64,000 nt of DNA from Actinomycetota bacterium (GTDB taxonomy: Bacteria > Actinomycetota > UBA4738 > CADDZG01 > WHSQ01): NCBI GenBank assembly GCA_030448085.1, contig JAUJNU010000003.1, forward strand, positions 1-64,000, given 5' to 3'. Shown piece after piece: positions 44,232-54,859 of this stretch. Each line of letters starts with the position of its first letter. Position 1 is the first letter of the stretch. Position numbers and translations under genes: made by a program. A model generated the notes under the pieces. It was not told where the DNA came from. It worked only from the letters and a program-made list of their open reading frames with translations, and did not search any database.

Positions 44232-45653
44232 TTAGAAGCGACTATCTGGCCGCAGGGGGACGCTTATCTCTGCCCTCGTGCCGGCGGCCGAAGTGAGACT
44301 GAAGGTCCCTCCCATCTCCTCGAGGAGAGACCGAACGATCTGCAGCCCAAGCCTGCCGTCTCGGGTGGACTCCACGCTGAGCCCAACGCCGTCATCGACC
44401 ACCGAGACCGTCAAGCGCTCCTCCGACCGCATCAGGCCTATCTGGACCCTGCCCCCCCTTCCCTCCGGGAAGCCGTGCTCGAGCGCGTTCTGAACGAGCT
44501 CTGTGACGCTGACCGCGAGAGGCGTCGCGAGGTCGGCGCCCAGCGGCCCCCCGCTGCCCGTCACCTCTATGACGACGTCCGTCCCCGGCAGCAGCAACCC
44601 CTCCGTCACCATCGTCGCGATCCTCCGCACCACCTCTGCGAACTCGACGACGTCTGACGCCTCCTCCGAAAGGGTCTCGTGGACGAGCGCGATCGAGCCG
44701 ATGCGGAGGACGCTCTCGCTCAGCGCCGCCTTCGCCTCCTCGGACCGAAGCCTGCGTCCCTGCAGCCGCAGCAGGCTCGCGATGGTCTGGAGGTTGTTCT
44801 TCACCCGGTGGTGGATCTCGCGGATCGTCGCGTCCTTCAGACCGCTCTCGCGCTCCTTCTGCCTCACCTCGGTCACGTCCCGGGCGAGCACCAGGCCCCC
44901 TTCACCGGCCAACGGCAGCACTCGAAGCGAGATGTGGGTGCCGGCATGGACCAGCTCGCCATCGCTGACCCGCTGCTCGTTGAGCGCTCCGGCCACGGGC
45001 GTCTCGCCCATCTGCAACTCGTCGAGGGAGGAGCCCACGGCGTTGCCCTTCACACCCAAACGCCTGAGGATCGACAGCGCGTTCGGGGAGGCCCATCTGA
45101 CCAGCCCTGCCGGGTCCAGGACGAAGAGGCCATCGCCGATCCTTGGCCACTCCCCCCGCCGGGCGCCGGGTGGCGGGAAGCGACCAACGCGGATCATGTT
45201 GGAGACCGTCTGTGCCGCCTCCAGATAAACCTCCTCGAGCCGGCCGGGCCGGCGCGAGGTGGCGGGGCTGCCTTCTCTCGTCAGGACGGCGATCACCCTG
45301 CCCTCGAGGGTCACCGGCACCGCGTCCATCTTGACGAGCACGCCGTCAAGCAGCACCGGGTCATCTTGTGCCCAGATGGTGCCCTCCCTCCACGCTCGCT
45401 CGACGATCGGCTGCTCCGGCTGCGAGACACGTGTACCGACGAGGTCGTTCGGGTAGAGGGTCTGCGAGGTGAAGGGCCGGATCTGAGCCGCGACCTCGAA
45501 CGTCTCGTCCGTCGCTACCTTCACGTAGAGGAGAAGATCGGCGAAGGAGAGGTCGGCGAGGACCTGCCACGACGAACATAGGGTTCTGAGGTGCTCGGCC
45601 TCCTCGGAGGAGACGTCGGCCACCGCACGTATGCGGTCGGCGAGAGTGGGCAT
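44232..45653 (-). CDS. pdtaS: PdtaS-like sensor histidine kinase
   Basis: 473 residues from the ATG at 45653, which matches the known PdtaS start (MPTLADRIR). Residues 1-140 are the PdtaS GAF-type domain (WQVLADLSFADLLLYVKV), 160-270 a PAS domain (GLFVLDPAGLVRWASPNALS). The HisKA_2 dimerisation/phospho-His motif is IREIHHRVKNNLQTIASLLR, and the ATPase part has VTELVQNALEHGFPEG and VSVVDDGVGLS, RLGLQIVRSLLEEMGG. In mycobacteria PdtaS phosphorylates the RNA-binding antiterminator PdtaR. No PdtaR gene is in the window. TACGAT box six bases upstream. Confidence 0.9.
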   Translation of the reverse strand: MPTLADRIRAVADVSSEEAEHLRTLCSSWQVLADLSFADLLLYVKVATDETFEVAAQIRPFTSQTLYPNDLVGTRVSQPEQPIVERAWREGTIWAQDDPVLLDGVLVKMDAVPVTLEGRVIAVLTREGSPATSRRPGRLEEVYLEAAQTVSNMIRVGRFPPPGARRGEWPRIGDGLFVLDPAGLVRWASPNALSILRRLGVKGNAVGSSLDELQMGETPVAGALNEQRVSDGELVHAGTHISLRVLPLAGEGGLVLARDVTEVRQKERESGLKDATIREIHHRVKNNLQTIASLLRLQGRRLRSEEAKAALSESVLRIGSIALVHETLSEEASDVVEFAEVVRRIATMVTEGLLLPGTDVVIEVTGSGGPLGADLATPLAVSVTELVQNALEHGFPEGRGGRVQIGLMRSEERLTVSVVDDGVGLSVESTRDGRLGLQIVRSLLEEMGGTFSLTSAAGTRAEISVPLRPDSRF

Positions 45654-45659
45654 GACGTA

Positions 45660-45665
45660 ATCGTA
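45660..45665 (-). promoter_or_regulatory. leaderless-type -10 element of pdtaS
   Basis: TACGAT on the minus strand, six bases before the ATG at 45653. Confidence 0.45.
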
Positions 45666-45715
45666 AGCACGGCCCGGGTAGGCACGAGCTGGAGGCACAA
45701 GCTGGGAGGTACAAG

Positions 45716-46399
45716 CTGAGGATCGCGATCCTGTCCGACATCCATGGGAACCTGCTTGCGCTCGAAGCGGTGCTGGCCGATATGGACGAGCAGTCCCCCG
45801 ACCAGGTCTGGTGCGGCGGTGATCTCGGATGGGGTGGCCTGTGGGCCTCCGAGTGCATCCAGCGCGTGCGGGAAGCCGGCTGGACGACCGTCAAAGGCAA
45901 CACGGACGTCTGGATCGCCGGCGACCCTCAGACGATCACCGACCCGGAGGAACGGGAGCACCACAAGGCGATGGCGGCGCAGCACGCCATCTCGCCGGAC
46001 GACGCTCTCTGGCTCGTGAACCTGCCGCTGGGCCACTCCGGACCCGGCTCGCTCCTGCTCGTCCACGGAACCCCCAGGTCGTGCTTCGACGCCCCCATGC
46101 CGGATGCCCCTTCCTCGGAGTTCCAGATCTACGAAGGGGCCGCCAAGCTCGTCGTCTTCGCCCACGTCCACCACGCTTTCTCCCGGCGGTTGAAAGACGG
46201 GACGATCGTCTGCAACACGGGGGCCGTAGGGCTTCCATCGGACGGCCTTACCGCTTCCTACCTGCTCGTCGACCTCGATGGGCCGGAGATCACGTTCAGG
46301 CACAGGCGTATCGAATACGACCGGAGGGCGGTCATCGCCGAGGCCCGCAGGACCCCGGACCCGCTCGGCTCCTGGGTCCTGAAGAAGCTCGAGGTGTAG
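45716..46399 (+). CDS. metallophosphoesterase with CTG start
   Basis: 227 residues of the calcineurin-like YfcE/ApaH type. LRIAILSDIHGNLLALEAVL opens with the DxH metal motif, then VWCGGDLGWGG (GD), VKGNTDVWIA (GN[HD]), LLLVHGTPRS and VVFAHVHHAFSRR (GHxH-like, here AHVH). The core motif begins four residues after a CTG at 45716, which has GGGAGG six bases upstream; no ATG, GTG or TTG lies at the right place, the first ATG (45770) would cut the DxH motif off. Two near-identical 13-14 bp repeats (GCTGGAGGCACAA, GCTGGGAGGTACAA) precede it. The stop overlaps the next gene start. Confidence 0.85.
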   Translation: MRIAILSDIHGNLLALEAVLADMDEQSPDQVWCGGDLGWGGLWASECIQRVREAGWTTVKGNTDVWIAGDPQTITDPEEREHHKAMAAQHAISPDDALWLVNLPLGHSGPGSLLLVHGTPRSCFDAPMPDAPSSEFQIYEGAAKLVVFAHVHHAFSRRLKDGTIVCNTGAVGLPSDGLTASYLLVDLDGPEITFRHRRIEYDRRAVIAEARRTPDPLGSWVLKKLEV

Positions 46400-46770
46400 T
46401 GAAGGGCGAGCGGCGCTACACGGTCGCTGAGGCGAACGAGCTCCTCCCCTACCTTGCCCCCGCGCTCGTGGAGTTGCAGGAGAAGCTGCCCCGGGCACGA
46501 GAGCTGCGAGCCGAGATCAGTGCCGCCTCACTTAGCAACGGCGGTCCTAAACGTGAGCCCGGTGATGCCGCGCTGATGGCGCGCGTCGATGAGTTGATGG
46601 AGCGCCTCGCGGGGTGGGAGGTCGAGCTGCGCGACCCGGCCACCGGGTTGGTCGACTTCCCCGCGACGATCGGGGGCCGGGACGCGTACCTGTGCTGGCG
46701 CCTCGGGGAGCCCGAGGTCGCGCACTGGCACTCCCCCGACGACGGCTTCCAAGGCCGCCGCCCTCTCTAG
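46399..46770 (+). CDS. DUF2203 family protein
   Basis: 123 residues, GTG start sharing a base with the upstream TAG (TAGTG), so translated with the phosphoesterase. RRYTVAEANELLPYLAPALV at the N-terminus, a helical middle, and GLVDFPATIGGRDAYLCWRL with EPEVAHWHSPDDGFQGRRPL at the end are the DUF2203 hallmarks; the family includes heme- or metal-region proteins of uncertain role. Soluble, no signal. Confidence 0.85.
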   Translation: MKGERRYTVAEANELLPYLAPALVELQEKLPRARELRAEISAASLSNGGPKREPGDAALMARVDELMERLAGWEVELRDPATGLVDFPATIGGRDAYLCWRLGEPEVAHWHSPDDGFQGRRPL

Positions 46771-46787
46771 CGCGGGCGGGGAACAGC

Positions 46788-46802
46788 GCACCGTCACGGT
46801 GC
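46788..46802. terminator. hairpin between convergent genes
   Basis: GCACCG-TCA-CGGTGC is a perfect 6-bp stem between the DUF2203 stop and the enoyl-CoA hydratase stop. No T-run follows in either direction, so termination is only suggested by position. Confidence 0.3.
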
Positions 46803-46825
46803 ATGCCAGAAAGAAGAAAGAAAGC

Positions 46826-47602
46826 CTAATGACCGGTGAAGCGGGGCGGACGACGTTCGGCGCGGGCAGCCAGGCCCTCCTGTAGATCGGCGCTCGCGTA
46901 CGCCTCCGCGACCAGCCGGTCGACCTCGCTCGTTCGCTCGGGGAGGGCGCGGCGAGCACCAGCGAGGTGATCGAGCGTCGCTTGTATCGCCGCCTTGGCC
47001 CCTCGCACGGAAAGAGGGGCTAGTCCCGCGATCCCCGTTGCCAATGCGCTCGTCTCCGCCTCGAGCGAGTCGACGGGCACGCTCTTCGTGACGAGACCCG
47101 CTCCTGCTCCCTGCTCTCCGGAAAGGATGCTCCCGGCCATGAGGACCTCCTTGGCCAGCGCCGGCCCCGCGAGCAGGACGAGACGCTCGACGTTCTCGTA
47201 GTTGACGACGATCCCCAGGCTGGTGGAAGGGATACCGAGCTTCGCGTCGGATGCAGCCACCCTGAAGTCGCAGACTGTGGCGAGCTGGAAGCCGCCTCCT
47301 AAGGCCGCTCCCTTTATCGAGGCGATCACGGGTGACGGGTGCCGGGCGACGCTCTCCAGCATCCGCTCGAACGAGACAACGAAGTCGGCGGCCCCCGAAG
47401 TGACCGCAGCGAAGTCAGCGCCGGCGCAGAAGATCTTTCCCGCGCCCTGGAGGACTATGGCCCTGGCGTCACGGGAGCCGGGCTCGGCGAGCGTGTCATT
47501 GATCCGATCGCACAGCTCGATGGAGAGCGCGTTCCGCGCTTCAGGCCGGTTGAGCGTGAGTGTGACGATCCCATCGGACTCGGAGCGGAGGAGCTGAGTC
47601 AC
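46826..47602 (-). CDS. enoyl-CoA hydratase/isomerase family protein
   Basis: 258 residues of the crotonase fold: IVTLTLNRPEARNALSIELC, the oxyanion segment GAGKIFCAGADFAAV, ASIKGAALGGGFQLATVCD and LGIPSTSLGIVVNYENVERL. The usual two catalytic glutamates are not both evident (the second region has GIVVNYEN), so it may be an isomerase or a hydrolase-like member rather than a hydratase. Last gene of the minus-strand acyl-CoA/keto-acid group; GTG start seven bases after the biotinyl-domain stop. Confidence 0.87.
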   Translation of the reverse strand: MTQLLRSESDGIVTLTLNRPEARNALSIELCDRINDTLAEPGSRDARAIVLQGAGKIFCAGADFAAVTSGAADFVVSFERMLESVARHPSPVIASIKGAALGGGFQLATVCDFRVAASDAKLGIPSTSLGIVVNYENVERLVLLAGPALAKEVLMAGSILSGEQGAGAGLVTKSVPVDSLEAETSALATGIAGLAPLSVRGAKAAIQATLDHLAGARRALPERTSEVDRLVAEAYASADLQEGLAARAERRPPRFTGH

Positions 47603-47606
47603 CGCC

Positions 47607-47818
47607 TCACTCGATCGTCGCGATCAGGTCGCCCTCCTGGACGACTCCGCCCTCGGCCACGGCGACCTCTGTGACCCTGCCGGCGACCGGTGCTTCGACG
47701 GGGATCTCCATCTTCATCGACTCGAGGATGCACAGGGTGGCTCCCTCCTCGACCTGATCCCCTTCGGCAACGACCACCTTCCACACATTCGCGACCATCT
47801 CTGCCAGCACTTCTTCGC

Positions 47819-47822
<4 letters not shown>
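47607..47822 (-). CDS. stand-alone biotinyl (lipoyl-like) carrier domain
   Basis: 71 residues, just one barrel-sandwich hybrid domain. CILESMKMEIPVEAPVAG holds the biotinylated lysine (K37 in ESMKM). It carries carboxyl groups between a biotin carboxylase and a carboxyltransferase. A carboxyltransferase is encoded upstream, but no biotin carboxylase gene lies in the window. The ATG overlaps the preceding gene stop (ATGA). Confidence 0.9.
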
Positions 47823-48712
<890 letters not shown>

Positions 48713-48715
48713 GCC

Positions 48716-49513
48716 TCAGGCGCTCCCGCGCGAAGGCAGACCATCGAACAGGCTGGTCTCGGTCAGTGCGGAAGGAGCCCCCCGCAGCCGGTACTCCTCA
48801 TATCCGAACCCCGACTCGAAGAATTCGGGAGGGATGGTAAGGAAGAACGAGCTCGGTGGGATCTGACTGGCGTGCGCGGCCATGGCTCGTCGCTTGGCGG
48901 GCAGATGAGCCCTCACGTCGAGCGTCAGGGTGATGGTTGCCTCGGGCACACCGAGCTCGATGTCATCGTCCGGCATGTCGTCGATGCCCATCGCCCGCAT
49001 CGCCTCGGCCATCCGCTCGATCCTCTCGCGGGCAACGACGCTCTCGTAGACCTTGGGGGTCCCGGCGATGGCCGCCGCTCTAACTCCTACGTGATGGACC
49101 TTCATGTGATCTGGATGCCCGTAGGTCCCGTTCTCGTCGTAGATCGTCAGCACGTCGGCATTCTCTTCTTCGAGGATCCGGGTGAGGCGAGCGGCGGCCT
49201 CTTCGACGTCGGCTTGCCAGAACGAGCCGGGGTGATCGTTCTCGGGCGTCCCCATCATGCCCGAGTCGACGTATCCGAGGAACTCGACGCGCGCGGCACC
49301 GAGGATCGCGGCCGCCTCTTCCTGCTCCTTGACCCTCCGGTCCCCCAAGGTCTCCCCTTCCTCCAGGAATCCCTCTTCCACCTCGCCATTCTCACCACGA
49401 GTGGCGCAAACGAGGACGACGCGGTGCCCATCCTGGGCGGCCTGCAGCATCGTGCCGCCACAGGAGATGGCTTCGTCGTCCGGGTGGGCGTGGAAGAAGA
49501 CGATGGTCGACAT
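48716..49513 (-). CDS. PIG-L family amidase/deacetylase (Mca/MshB-like)
   Basis: 265 residues. FFHAHPDDEAISCGGTM is the zinc motif (AHPDDE), TIYDENGTYGHPDHMKVHHV the second zinc His (HPDH). In Actinomycetota this family makes mycothiol (MshB) or cleaves mycothiol conjugates to mercapturates (Mca); the long C-terminal part (RAHLPAKRRAMAAHASQIPP) is closer to Mca. Position among acyl-CoA genes could mean removal of mycothiol adducts or another N-acyl substrate. A TAGGGT box seven bases upstream gives it its own start of transcription. Confidence 0.87.
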   Translation of the reverse strand: MSTIVFFHAHPDDEAISCGGTMLQAAQDGHRVVLVCATRGENGEVEEGFLEEGETLGDRRVKEQEEAAAILGAARVEFLGYVDSGMMGTPENDHPGSFWQADVEEAAARLTRILEEENADVLTIYDENGTYGHPDHMKVHHVGVRAAAIAGTPKVYESVVARERIERMAEAMRAMGIDDMPDDDIELGVPEATITLTLDVRAHLPAKRRAMAAHASQIPPSSFFLTIPPEFFESGFGYEEYRLRGAPSALTETSLFDGLPSRGSA

Positions 49514-49520
49514 ACGGAGA

Positions 49521-49526
49521 ACCCTA
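49521..49526 (-). promoter_or_regulatory. leaderless-type -10 element of the PIG-L gene
   Basis: TAGGGT on the minus strand, seven bases before the ATG at 49513. It may drive the PIG-L, BKACE, biotinyl and hydratase genes as a second unit. Confidence 0.45.
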
Positions 49527-49555
49527 CGCGCCGAGCGGCCTCGGGGACAGAGTCT

Positions 49556-51173
49556 TCATACGGGAAGCACACCGTGCTTGCGCCACGGCCTCTCTACCTT
49601 CTTCGTAGCCGCGGATTCGAGGCCCCTGGCGATCACCGACCTCGTGTCCGCCGGGTCGATCAGGTCATCGACGAAAGACCAGCCTGCGGCGACATACGGG
49701 GAGATCTGCTCGCGGATGATGGCAACCATGTTGTTGCGGGCATCCGCTTGCTGATCCTCGGGCAGGCCCTCGATCTGCTTGCGGAAGATGATGTTCACCG
49801 CGCCCTCGGGGCCCATCACCGATATCTCCGCGGTGGGCCAGGCCACGATCAGGTCGGGCTCGAAGGCGCGACCGTTCATCACGTAGTAGCCGGCTCCATA
49901 ACCCTTGCGCATCACCACGGTGATCTTCGGGACCGTCGCCTCGGAGACGGCGAAGAGCATCTTCGCGCCGTGGCGGATGATCCCCTGCTTCTCGACCGCG
50001 CTGCCCACGAGGAAGCCGGGACAGTCCATCAGGAACACGAGTGGGATCCCGTAGGCGTCGCAGAGCCACACGAATCGAGCGGCTTTGTCGGCGCTGTTCA
50101 CGTCGAGCGCCGCCCAGGAACTTAGGCTGGTTCGCAACTATCCCTACGGGTCTCCCTCCGATGCGAGCGAAGCCCGTGACGACGCTCTTGGCCCAGTCGG
50201 GCTTCATGGGGAAGAAGTCGCCGTCGTCCACGATCGACGCGATCACCTTGTGCACGTCGTAAGCCTGGCGGGGGTTGGCCGGGACGATGTCATAGAGGTC
50301 CTCGCACCGCCTGTCCACGGGGTCGGAGACCTCCGCTATCGGGGGCGGAAGGAGGTTCGAGGACGGGAAGTAGGAGAGGTATTTCCGCACCGCATCGAGG
50401 CAGGCGCGATCGTCGGGGACCTCGAGGTCTGCGACGCCCGAGATCTTGCAGTGGACCTTGGAGCCGCCCATGTCCTCGGCGGTGACTTCTTCCCCAACCG
50501 CGGCCTTGACCAGATGGGGGCCGGCCAGCGCCATGTTGGAGTTGCCCTTCACCATCGGAACGAAGTCGGCGAGGCCGGGGATGTATGCGGTGCCGGCGGC
50601 TCCGGGCCCCATCATCGCGGCCACCTGCGGGACGACGCCGCTCATGATGACCTGCTCGCGGAAGAGGTCACCCGTGCGGGCGAACATGGAGCCGGTGGCT
50701 TCCTGGATGCGCGCGCCGGCCGAGTCGATCAGCCACACGAGCGGCATGCGCTCGCGAAGGGCCAGCTCGCGGATCCGAGTCGCCTTCAGCTCGGTCACCA
50801 TGCCCATGGACCCAGCCATCACGGTGAAGTCGTAGGCGACGAGCGCCACGGGGCGCCCATCCACCTTCCCGACGCCGGTTATGACACCGTCTGCCGGTGT
50901 GTGCTTCCCCTGCATCTGAGGCGACTGCGACTGATGGTGCGCGAGGAGGCCTAGCTCGGTGAAGGTGCCCTCATCGAACAGGAGGCCCAGGCGCTCGCGG
51001 GCGGTGAGCTTCCCGGCGTCATGCTGGCGTTGGACCTTCTCAGACCCCCCCATCCCGCGGGCCCTCGTCTTCTTCTCCTCGAGCTCTGCTGCCATAGCCC
51101 GCATGTCGGGGCCGTCATAGGAGTAAGTGATCGAGGGGCGTGCCGGAGCTCCAGCCTCGGGCGCGTCGGGCAT
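49556..51173 (-). CDS. acyl-CoA carboxylase carboxyltransferase subunit, one frameshift
   Basis: About 538 residues of the propionyl/methylcrotonyl-CoA carboxylase beta type. KLTARERLGLLFDEGTFTEL, VALVAYDFTVMAGSMG, LIDSAGARIQEATGSMF and MGGSKVHCKISGVADLEV mark the N-terminal crotonase-like half; after one shift near 50115, VWLCDAYGIPLVFLMDCPGF, GIIRHGAKMLFAVSEATVPK and RKGYGAGYYVMNGRAF the second half. ATG at 51173 is chosen (GGTGAG upstream); the frame opens at 51218. Works with a biotinyl carrier and a biotin carboxylase not seen here. Second gene after the hydratase. Confidence 0.9.
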
Positions 51174-51256
51174 GGTCTCACCATCCTTGTCCTGGAGCCC
51201 TTCGCCGGTGCTGCGCACCGAAGTCTTCCGGGGCTCGCTCAGCCGAGGCTACAGCT

Positions 51257-52042
51257 TCAACGTCCCTTCCAAGAGGGGTCCCGCTTCTGGAGGAACGCGC
51301 TCACCCCTTCGATCGTGTCCTCGGACTCGAGGCACACCGTCAGCATCCCCGCGAGGTACTCCACCGAGGCATCGAAATCCATGTCCTCGGCCTTGTAGAA
51401 AGAGCGCTTCCCGAGAGCGGTGACGAGGGGGCTTTTGCTCATGAGCGCCTGCGCAAGGTCGGCCACGGTCGTGTCGAGGGCATCCGGCTCCGCCACACGG
51501 TTCACGAACCCCCACCTCAGACCCTCGTCTGCGGGGACGCGGCGGCCCGTGAGCATCAGGTCGAGCGCTACCTTGCGCGGGATGTCGCGCTGGATGAGAG
51601 CAGTGATCATGAACGGCCACAGGCCGAGGTTGATCTCCGGGGTCCCCATCTCGCAGGTCGAAACGGCGACGACGAGATCGCAGGCGAGCATCAGCCCGAA
51701 CCCCCCGGCCAGGGCATGCCCATTGACCCTCGCAACTATCGGAAGCCGGGATCGCCTCATCTGCGAGAACAGCCCCGCCACCTCCGCCCTCTCGAAGTGC
51801 TGCGCCACCCGGCCCCCATCGGACATGCCGCCGAGGTCCCCTCCGGCGCAGAACGCTTTCTCGCCCGCCCCCGTAAGGACCATCACCCTCACGTCGTCTC
51901 GCTCTTCCATAGCCGCGAGAGAGACGGCGATGCCCCTCACCACCTCGGGGCTGAGGGCGTTGCGACGCTCCGGTCGGTCGATCGTGACGGTGCCCACACC
52001 ACCACTGACGGCGGTGACTACCGGGGATGAGGCTTCGGTCAA
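51257..52042 (-). CDS. enoyl-CoA hydratase/isomerase family protein
   Basis: 261 residues, crotonase fold: VGTVTIDRPERRNALSPEVV, GAGEKAFCAGGDLGGM, VARVNGHALAGGFGLMLACD, EMGTPEINLGLWPFMITALI (glutamate in TPEIN) and EGVSAFLQKRDPSWKG, the usual C-terminal helix. The TTG start overlaps the stop of the winged-helix gene (TTGA). Part of the same catabolic run as the carboxyltransferase, 84 bp from its start. Confidence 0.88.
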   Translation of the reverse strand: MTEASSPVVTAVSGGVGTVTIDRPERRNALSPEVVRGIAVSLAAMEERDDVRVMVLTGAGEKAFCAGGDLGGMSDGGRVAQHFERAEVAGLFSQMRRSRLPIVARVNGHALAGGFGLMLACDLVVAVSTCEMGTPEINLGLWPFMITALIQRDIPRKVALDLMLTGRRVPADEGLRWGFVNRVAEPDALDTTVADLAQALMSKSPLVTALGKRSFYKAEDMDFDASVEYLAGMLTVCLESEDTIEGVSAFLQKRDPSWKGR

Positions 52043-52692
52043 GCGCTTCCGGAACGAAGTATCTCGAGAACGGCTCTCGCGTCATCGTCCGCCACGGGGG
52101 TCGGGGCCGCCGGCTGAGAGCGCTGACCGCTGGACCCACGAGCCGGGTGAGGGTCGAGCGCAAGCTTGAGGTTCTCCTCCGTCCGCTGCAATGCTTCCTC
52201 GGCCGCACGCAGCTTTATCCGGAGACTCGCCTCGCGCTCTTCGGCCGCGTCGAGGGCCGCTTGCAACTCCTCCTCGCGCTTCCGAAGCTGTTCGCCGACG
52301 GTGGCGAAAGCTTCGACCTGCGCCGCCCGGAGCGCGTCGTCCCGCCCCAGCTCGAGGAGCCGGTCGACGACAGACCGGCCGAGGTCCTCGTAGTCGAGGC
52401 GGACCGTCTTCTTCGCCGACCGACCCGGCAGGGACGCCTCGGCGTCCGAGAGGACGACGGGGTCTTTGGACTTGATATCGATGATCGTGTCGCGACCCCT
52501 GCGCCCGCGCTGCTGGATCTCGATCCGTCCGAGGCTCTCGAGGAGCTTGACTGCCTCGGCGCTGCGGACTGAGTTCAGTCCGGCTTCGGCGGCGACCATG
52601 CGTAACTTGCCATGGAAAGTGCCGTCTGGGGAGGCCTGATCGAGGGCTTGGAGCAACTTGGTTGCTAGTTCGTGCAGGTTCGTGCGCGCCAT
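52039..52692 (-). CDS. winged-helix and coiled-coil protein, probable regulator
   Basis: 217 residues. Residues 1-75 look like a winged helix (LHELATKLLQALDQ, LNSVRSAEAVKLLESLGRIE, GRRGRDTIIDI). Residues 85-185 are a coiled coil (QLRKREEELQAALDAAEERE), and the tail is Pro/Ala-rich. I do not recognise a named family. As first gene of the acyl-CoA run, coupled to the hydratase, it may control that run; DNA binding is inference from fold pattern. Confidence 0.65.
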   Translation of the reverse strand: MARTNLHELATKLLQALDQASPDGTFHGKLRMVAAEAGLNSVRSAEAVKLLESLGRIEIQQRGRRGRDTIIDIKSKDPVVLSDAEASLPGRSAKKTVRLDYEDLGRSVVDRLLELGRDDALRAAQVEAFATVGEQLRKREEELQAALDAAEEREASLRIKLRAAEEALQRTEENLKLALDPHPARGSSGQRSQPAAPTPVADDDARAVLEILRSGSA

Positions 52693-52764
52693 AGAACACT
52701 CGCCTTAGTAGGGACCGGGGTGCTCGTCACCATACTCTCTGCCCAGCGCCTAAGTAAGGGAGTT

Positions 52765-52998
52765 TCAGGAACCTCTGATCAACGATCTGATGCGGGACCT
52801 GAGCTCGGTCGGACAGGGGTCGGATCCTCTCAGCTTCGAGAGCAGAGCGGAGAACTCTCGCTCCAAACCGACCCGCTCGTAGCAGGGGGCGCATTCGAGC
52901 AAGTGGACCTCGATCTCTTTGCGCTCCGCTGGGCCCAGCACCTCGCCATCCAGGTAGAGGTAGGCACGGGCCAGCGCCTGCTTACAGTCCTCTTTCAT
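52765..52998 (-). CDS. rsrA: RsrA-like zinc anti-sigma factor
   Basis: 77 residues. A ZAS motif H32-x3-C36-x2-C39 (VHLLECAPC) with an upstream C5 is the redox zinc site: oxidation forms a disulfide, zinc leaves, and SigR is freed. Length and the [16 protein letters not shown] opening match mycothiol-system anti-SigR factors. ATG overlaps the sigma factor stop (ATGA). Confidence 0.92.
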   Translation of the reverse strand: MKEDCKQALARAYLYLDGEVLGPAERKEIEVHLLECAPCYERVGLEREFSALLSKLRGSDPCPTELRSRIRSLIRGS

Positions 52999-53654
52999 CG
53001 CATCCCGTCTTCACCGGCGCCATCGTCCCCCTTGCGGCCAGTTGGTGTTTCCCTGGTCCCATTGGGCTGTCCCCTCACGATCCCACGATCCCGGGCTAAC
53101 TCCCATAACCGCTTCTGCAGCGCCTTTCTTCCCCGGTGGAGCCGCGACATCACGGTTCCGAGGGGCACATCCATGATCTCCGCCATCTCGGCATAGGAGA
53201 AGCCCTCCACATCCGACAGGATGACGGCCATCCGGAACTGCTCGGGCAGGTCCTGGATGGCATCCAGGATGTCGGAGTCGACGAGCCTATCGAGGACCAG
53301 CGTCTCGGGTGTGATCGACATCGAGGGGTCGTGGTCCTTCAGCTCCCGGTAGAGGTCGAAGTCCTCTACTTCGTCCTGGGACACCTTCTTGGGCTCCCTC
53401 TGCTTCTTGCGGTAGGTGTTGATGTAGGCGTTCGTGAGGATCCGGAAGAGCCATGCCTTGAGGTTCGTCCCCGGCTCGAACCGGGCGAAGGACCGGTACG
53501 CCCGCATCATGGTCTCCTGAAGCAGGTCCTCGGCGTCGGCAGGGTTACGGGTCATCCTGAGAGCCCCGGCGTACAGCGGGTCGAGAAGCGGCAGGGCCTC
53601 GTCCTCGAACCTCCGCTTGTCCTCGGCGGGCAGATCCACCCTGGTGTCAGCCAC
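52995..53654 (-). CDS. sigR: SigR/SigH-type ECF sigma factor
   Basis: 219 residues. Region 2: [40 protein letters not shown] and [20 protein letters not shown]; region 4: [20 protein letters not shown] and [20 protein letters not shown]. This is the thiol-oxidative-stress group, which drives thioredoxin, mycothiol and protease genes and its own operon from GGAAT/GTT promoters. None of that form is seen in front of it, because the gene overlaps the ddl end by eight bases; it depends on upstream transcription or a promoter inside ddl. About 25 extra C-terminal residues. Confidence 0.92.
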   Translation of the reverse strand: MADTRVDLPAEDKRRFEDEALPLLDPLYAGALRMTRNPADAEDLLQETMMRAYRSFARFEPGTNLKAWLFRILTNAYINTYRKKQREPKKVSQDEVEDFDLYRELKDHDPSMSITPETLVLDRLVDSDILDAIQDLPEQFRMAVILSDVEGFSYAEMAEIMDVPLGTVMSRLHRGRKALQKRLWELARDRGIVRGQPNGTRETPTGRKGDDGAGEDGMR

Positions 53655-54852
53655 TGCTCTTCGCTCCCCCCGCGGCTCTCTCGAGCATCCCGGAGTCGAA
53701 CGAGAACATGAGCTCGGACTTGGAGCGATGGGCGGCGAGGGCCATCTCGATCAGCTCCTCGAGTAGACCTGCGAACCCGAGGCCCGTTTCCTCCCACAGG
53801 TAGAACGAGAACGAGCCCGGGATCGTGTTGATCTCCATGACCCAGGTCTCCCCCGACTCTTCACGCACGAAAGAGTCGACGCGGGCGACGCCTGCGGCAT
53901 CGACCGCAGCGAAAGCCCTGAGAGCGTTCGACTGCACCTCTTTCGTCAGCGCCTCGGATATGGGGGCCGGGATGCGCCTCTCCTGGGAGGCCATGCCTCC
54001 CGTGCCTTTGACGCCTGCGTCCTTGCTCCCCGTTGGCTTGCCCCCCCTCATGTACTTGTCGGAGAAGGAGAGGAACTCCTCCCACGGGACGGGTTGCTCG
54101 CAGACCGACGCCCGAAGCTCACGGTCGAAGCCGCCGAGCACGGAGCAGTTGATCTCGACGCACCCCTCCATGGCCTCCTCGACGAGGATGCGGCGGTCGT
54201 AGCGGCGGGCCACCTCGAGCGCTTCCTCCAGCCCGCTTCGGTCCCGCGCCTTGCCGATGCCGACACTGGAACCGAGCCGGGCCGGCTTCACGAAAGCCGG
54301 GTAGCCGATCTCCTTCTCCACCTCTTCGAACACGCCCTCGGGATCGTGTCCCAGACGGCGGCTTTCGACGAGGACGTGAGGCACCACGGGGATGCCTGCG
54401 GACATGAAGACGGCTTTCATCGCCACCTTGTCCATCCCCACGGCCGATCCGACGACGCCCGACCCCGTGTAAGGGACGTCCGCCAGCTCGAGGAGCCCCT
54501 GGAGTGTCCCGTCCTCTCCGAAGGTCCCGTGGATGGCCGGGATGGCGACGTCTAGGGGGACACGCTTCGGCCCCCGCAGGCGCCCTCCCTGGACCTGCAA
54601 GCCAGCGCCGGCAGGGGCCAGCATGGCCTCCTCGCCCACCTCGGCCCAGCGGCCGGAACGGTAGACCTCGAGATCCTGAAGGCGGGATGACGTAAGCCAG
54701 CGGCCCTCTCGCGTCACGTATATCGGGACCACCTCGTGGCGGGGCTGGAGGGCCGCCATCACCTGGTGCGCCGTCACGATCGACACGTCATGCTCCACCG
54801 AGCGCCCTCCGAAGATGACCCCCACCGTCAGCTTCGTCGCCACTTTCGCCAT
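53647..54852 (-). CDS. ddl: D-alanine--D-alanine ligase
   Basis: 401 residues. Joins two D-Ala for the peptidoglycan stem. [80 protein letters not shown] (ATP grasp), [12 protein letters not shown], and [20 protein letters not shown] give ATP, metal and D-Ala sites. Target of D-cycloserine. A TAGACT box seven bases upstream indicates a leaderless transcript, likely including sigR and rsrA. Confidence 0.96.
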   Translation of the reverse strand: MAKVATKLTVGVIFGGRSVEHDVSIVTAHQVMAALQPRHEVVPIYVTREGRWLTSSRLQDLEVYRSGRWAEVGEEAMLAPAGAGLQVQGGRLRGPKRVPLDVAIPAIHGTFGEDGTLQGLLELADVPYTGSGVVGSAVGMDKVAMKAVFMSAGIPVVPHVLVESRRLGHDPEGVFEEVEKEIGYPAFVKPARLGSSVGIGKARDRSGLEEALEVARRYDRRILVEEAMEGCVEINCSVLGGFDRELRASVCEQPVPWEEFLSFSDKYMRGGKPTGSKDAGVKGTGGMASQERRIPAPISEALTKEVQSNALRAFAAVDAAGVARVDSFVREESGETWVMEINTIPGSFSFYLWEETGLGFAGLLEELIEMALAAHRSKSELMFSFDSGMLERAAGGAKSSG

Positions 54853-54859
54853 ATCCGTG

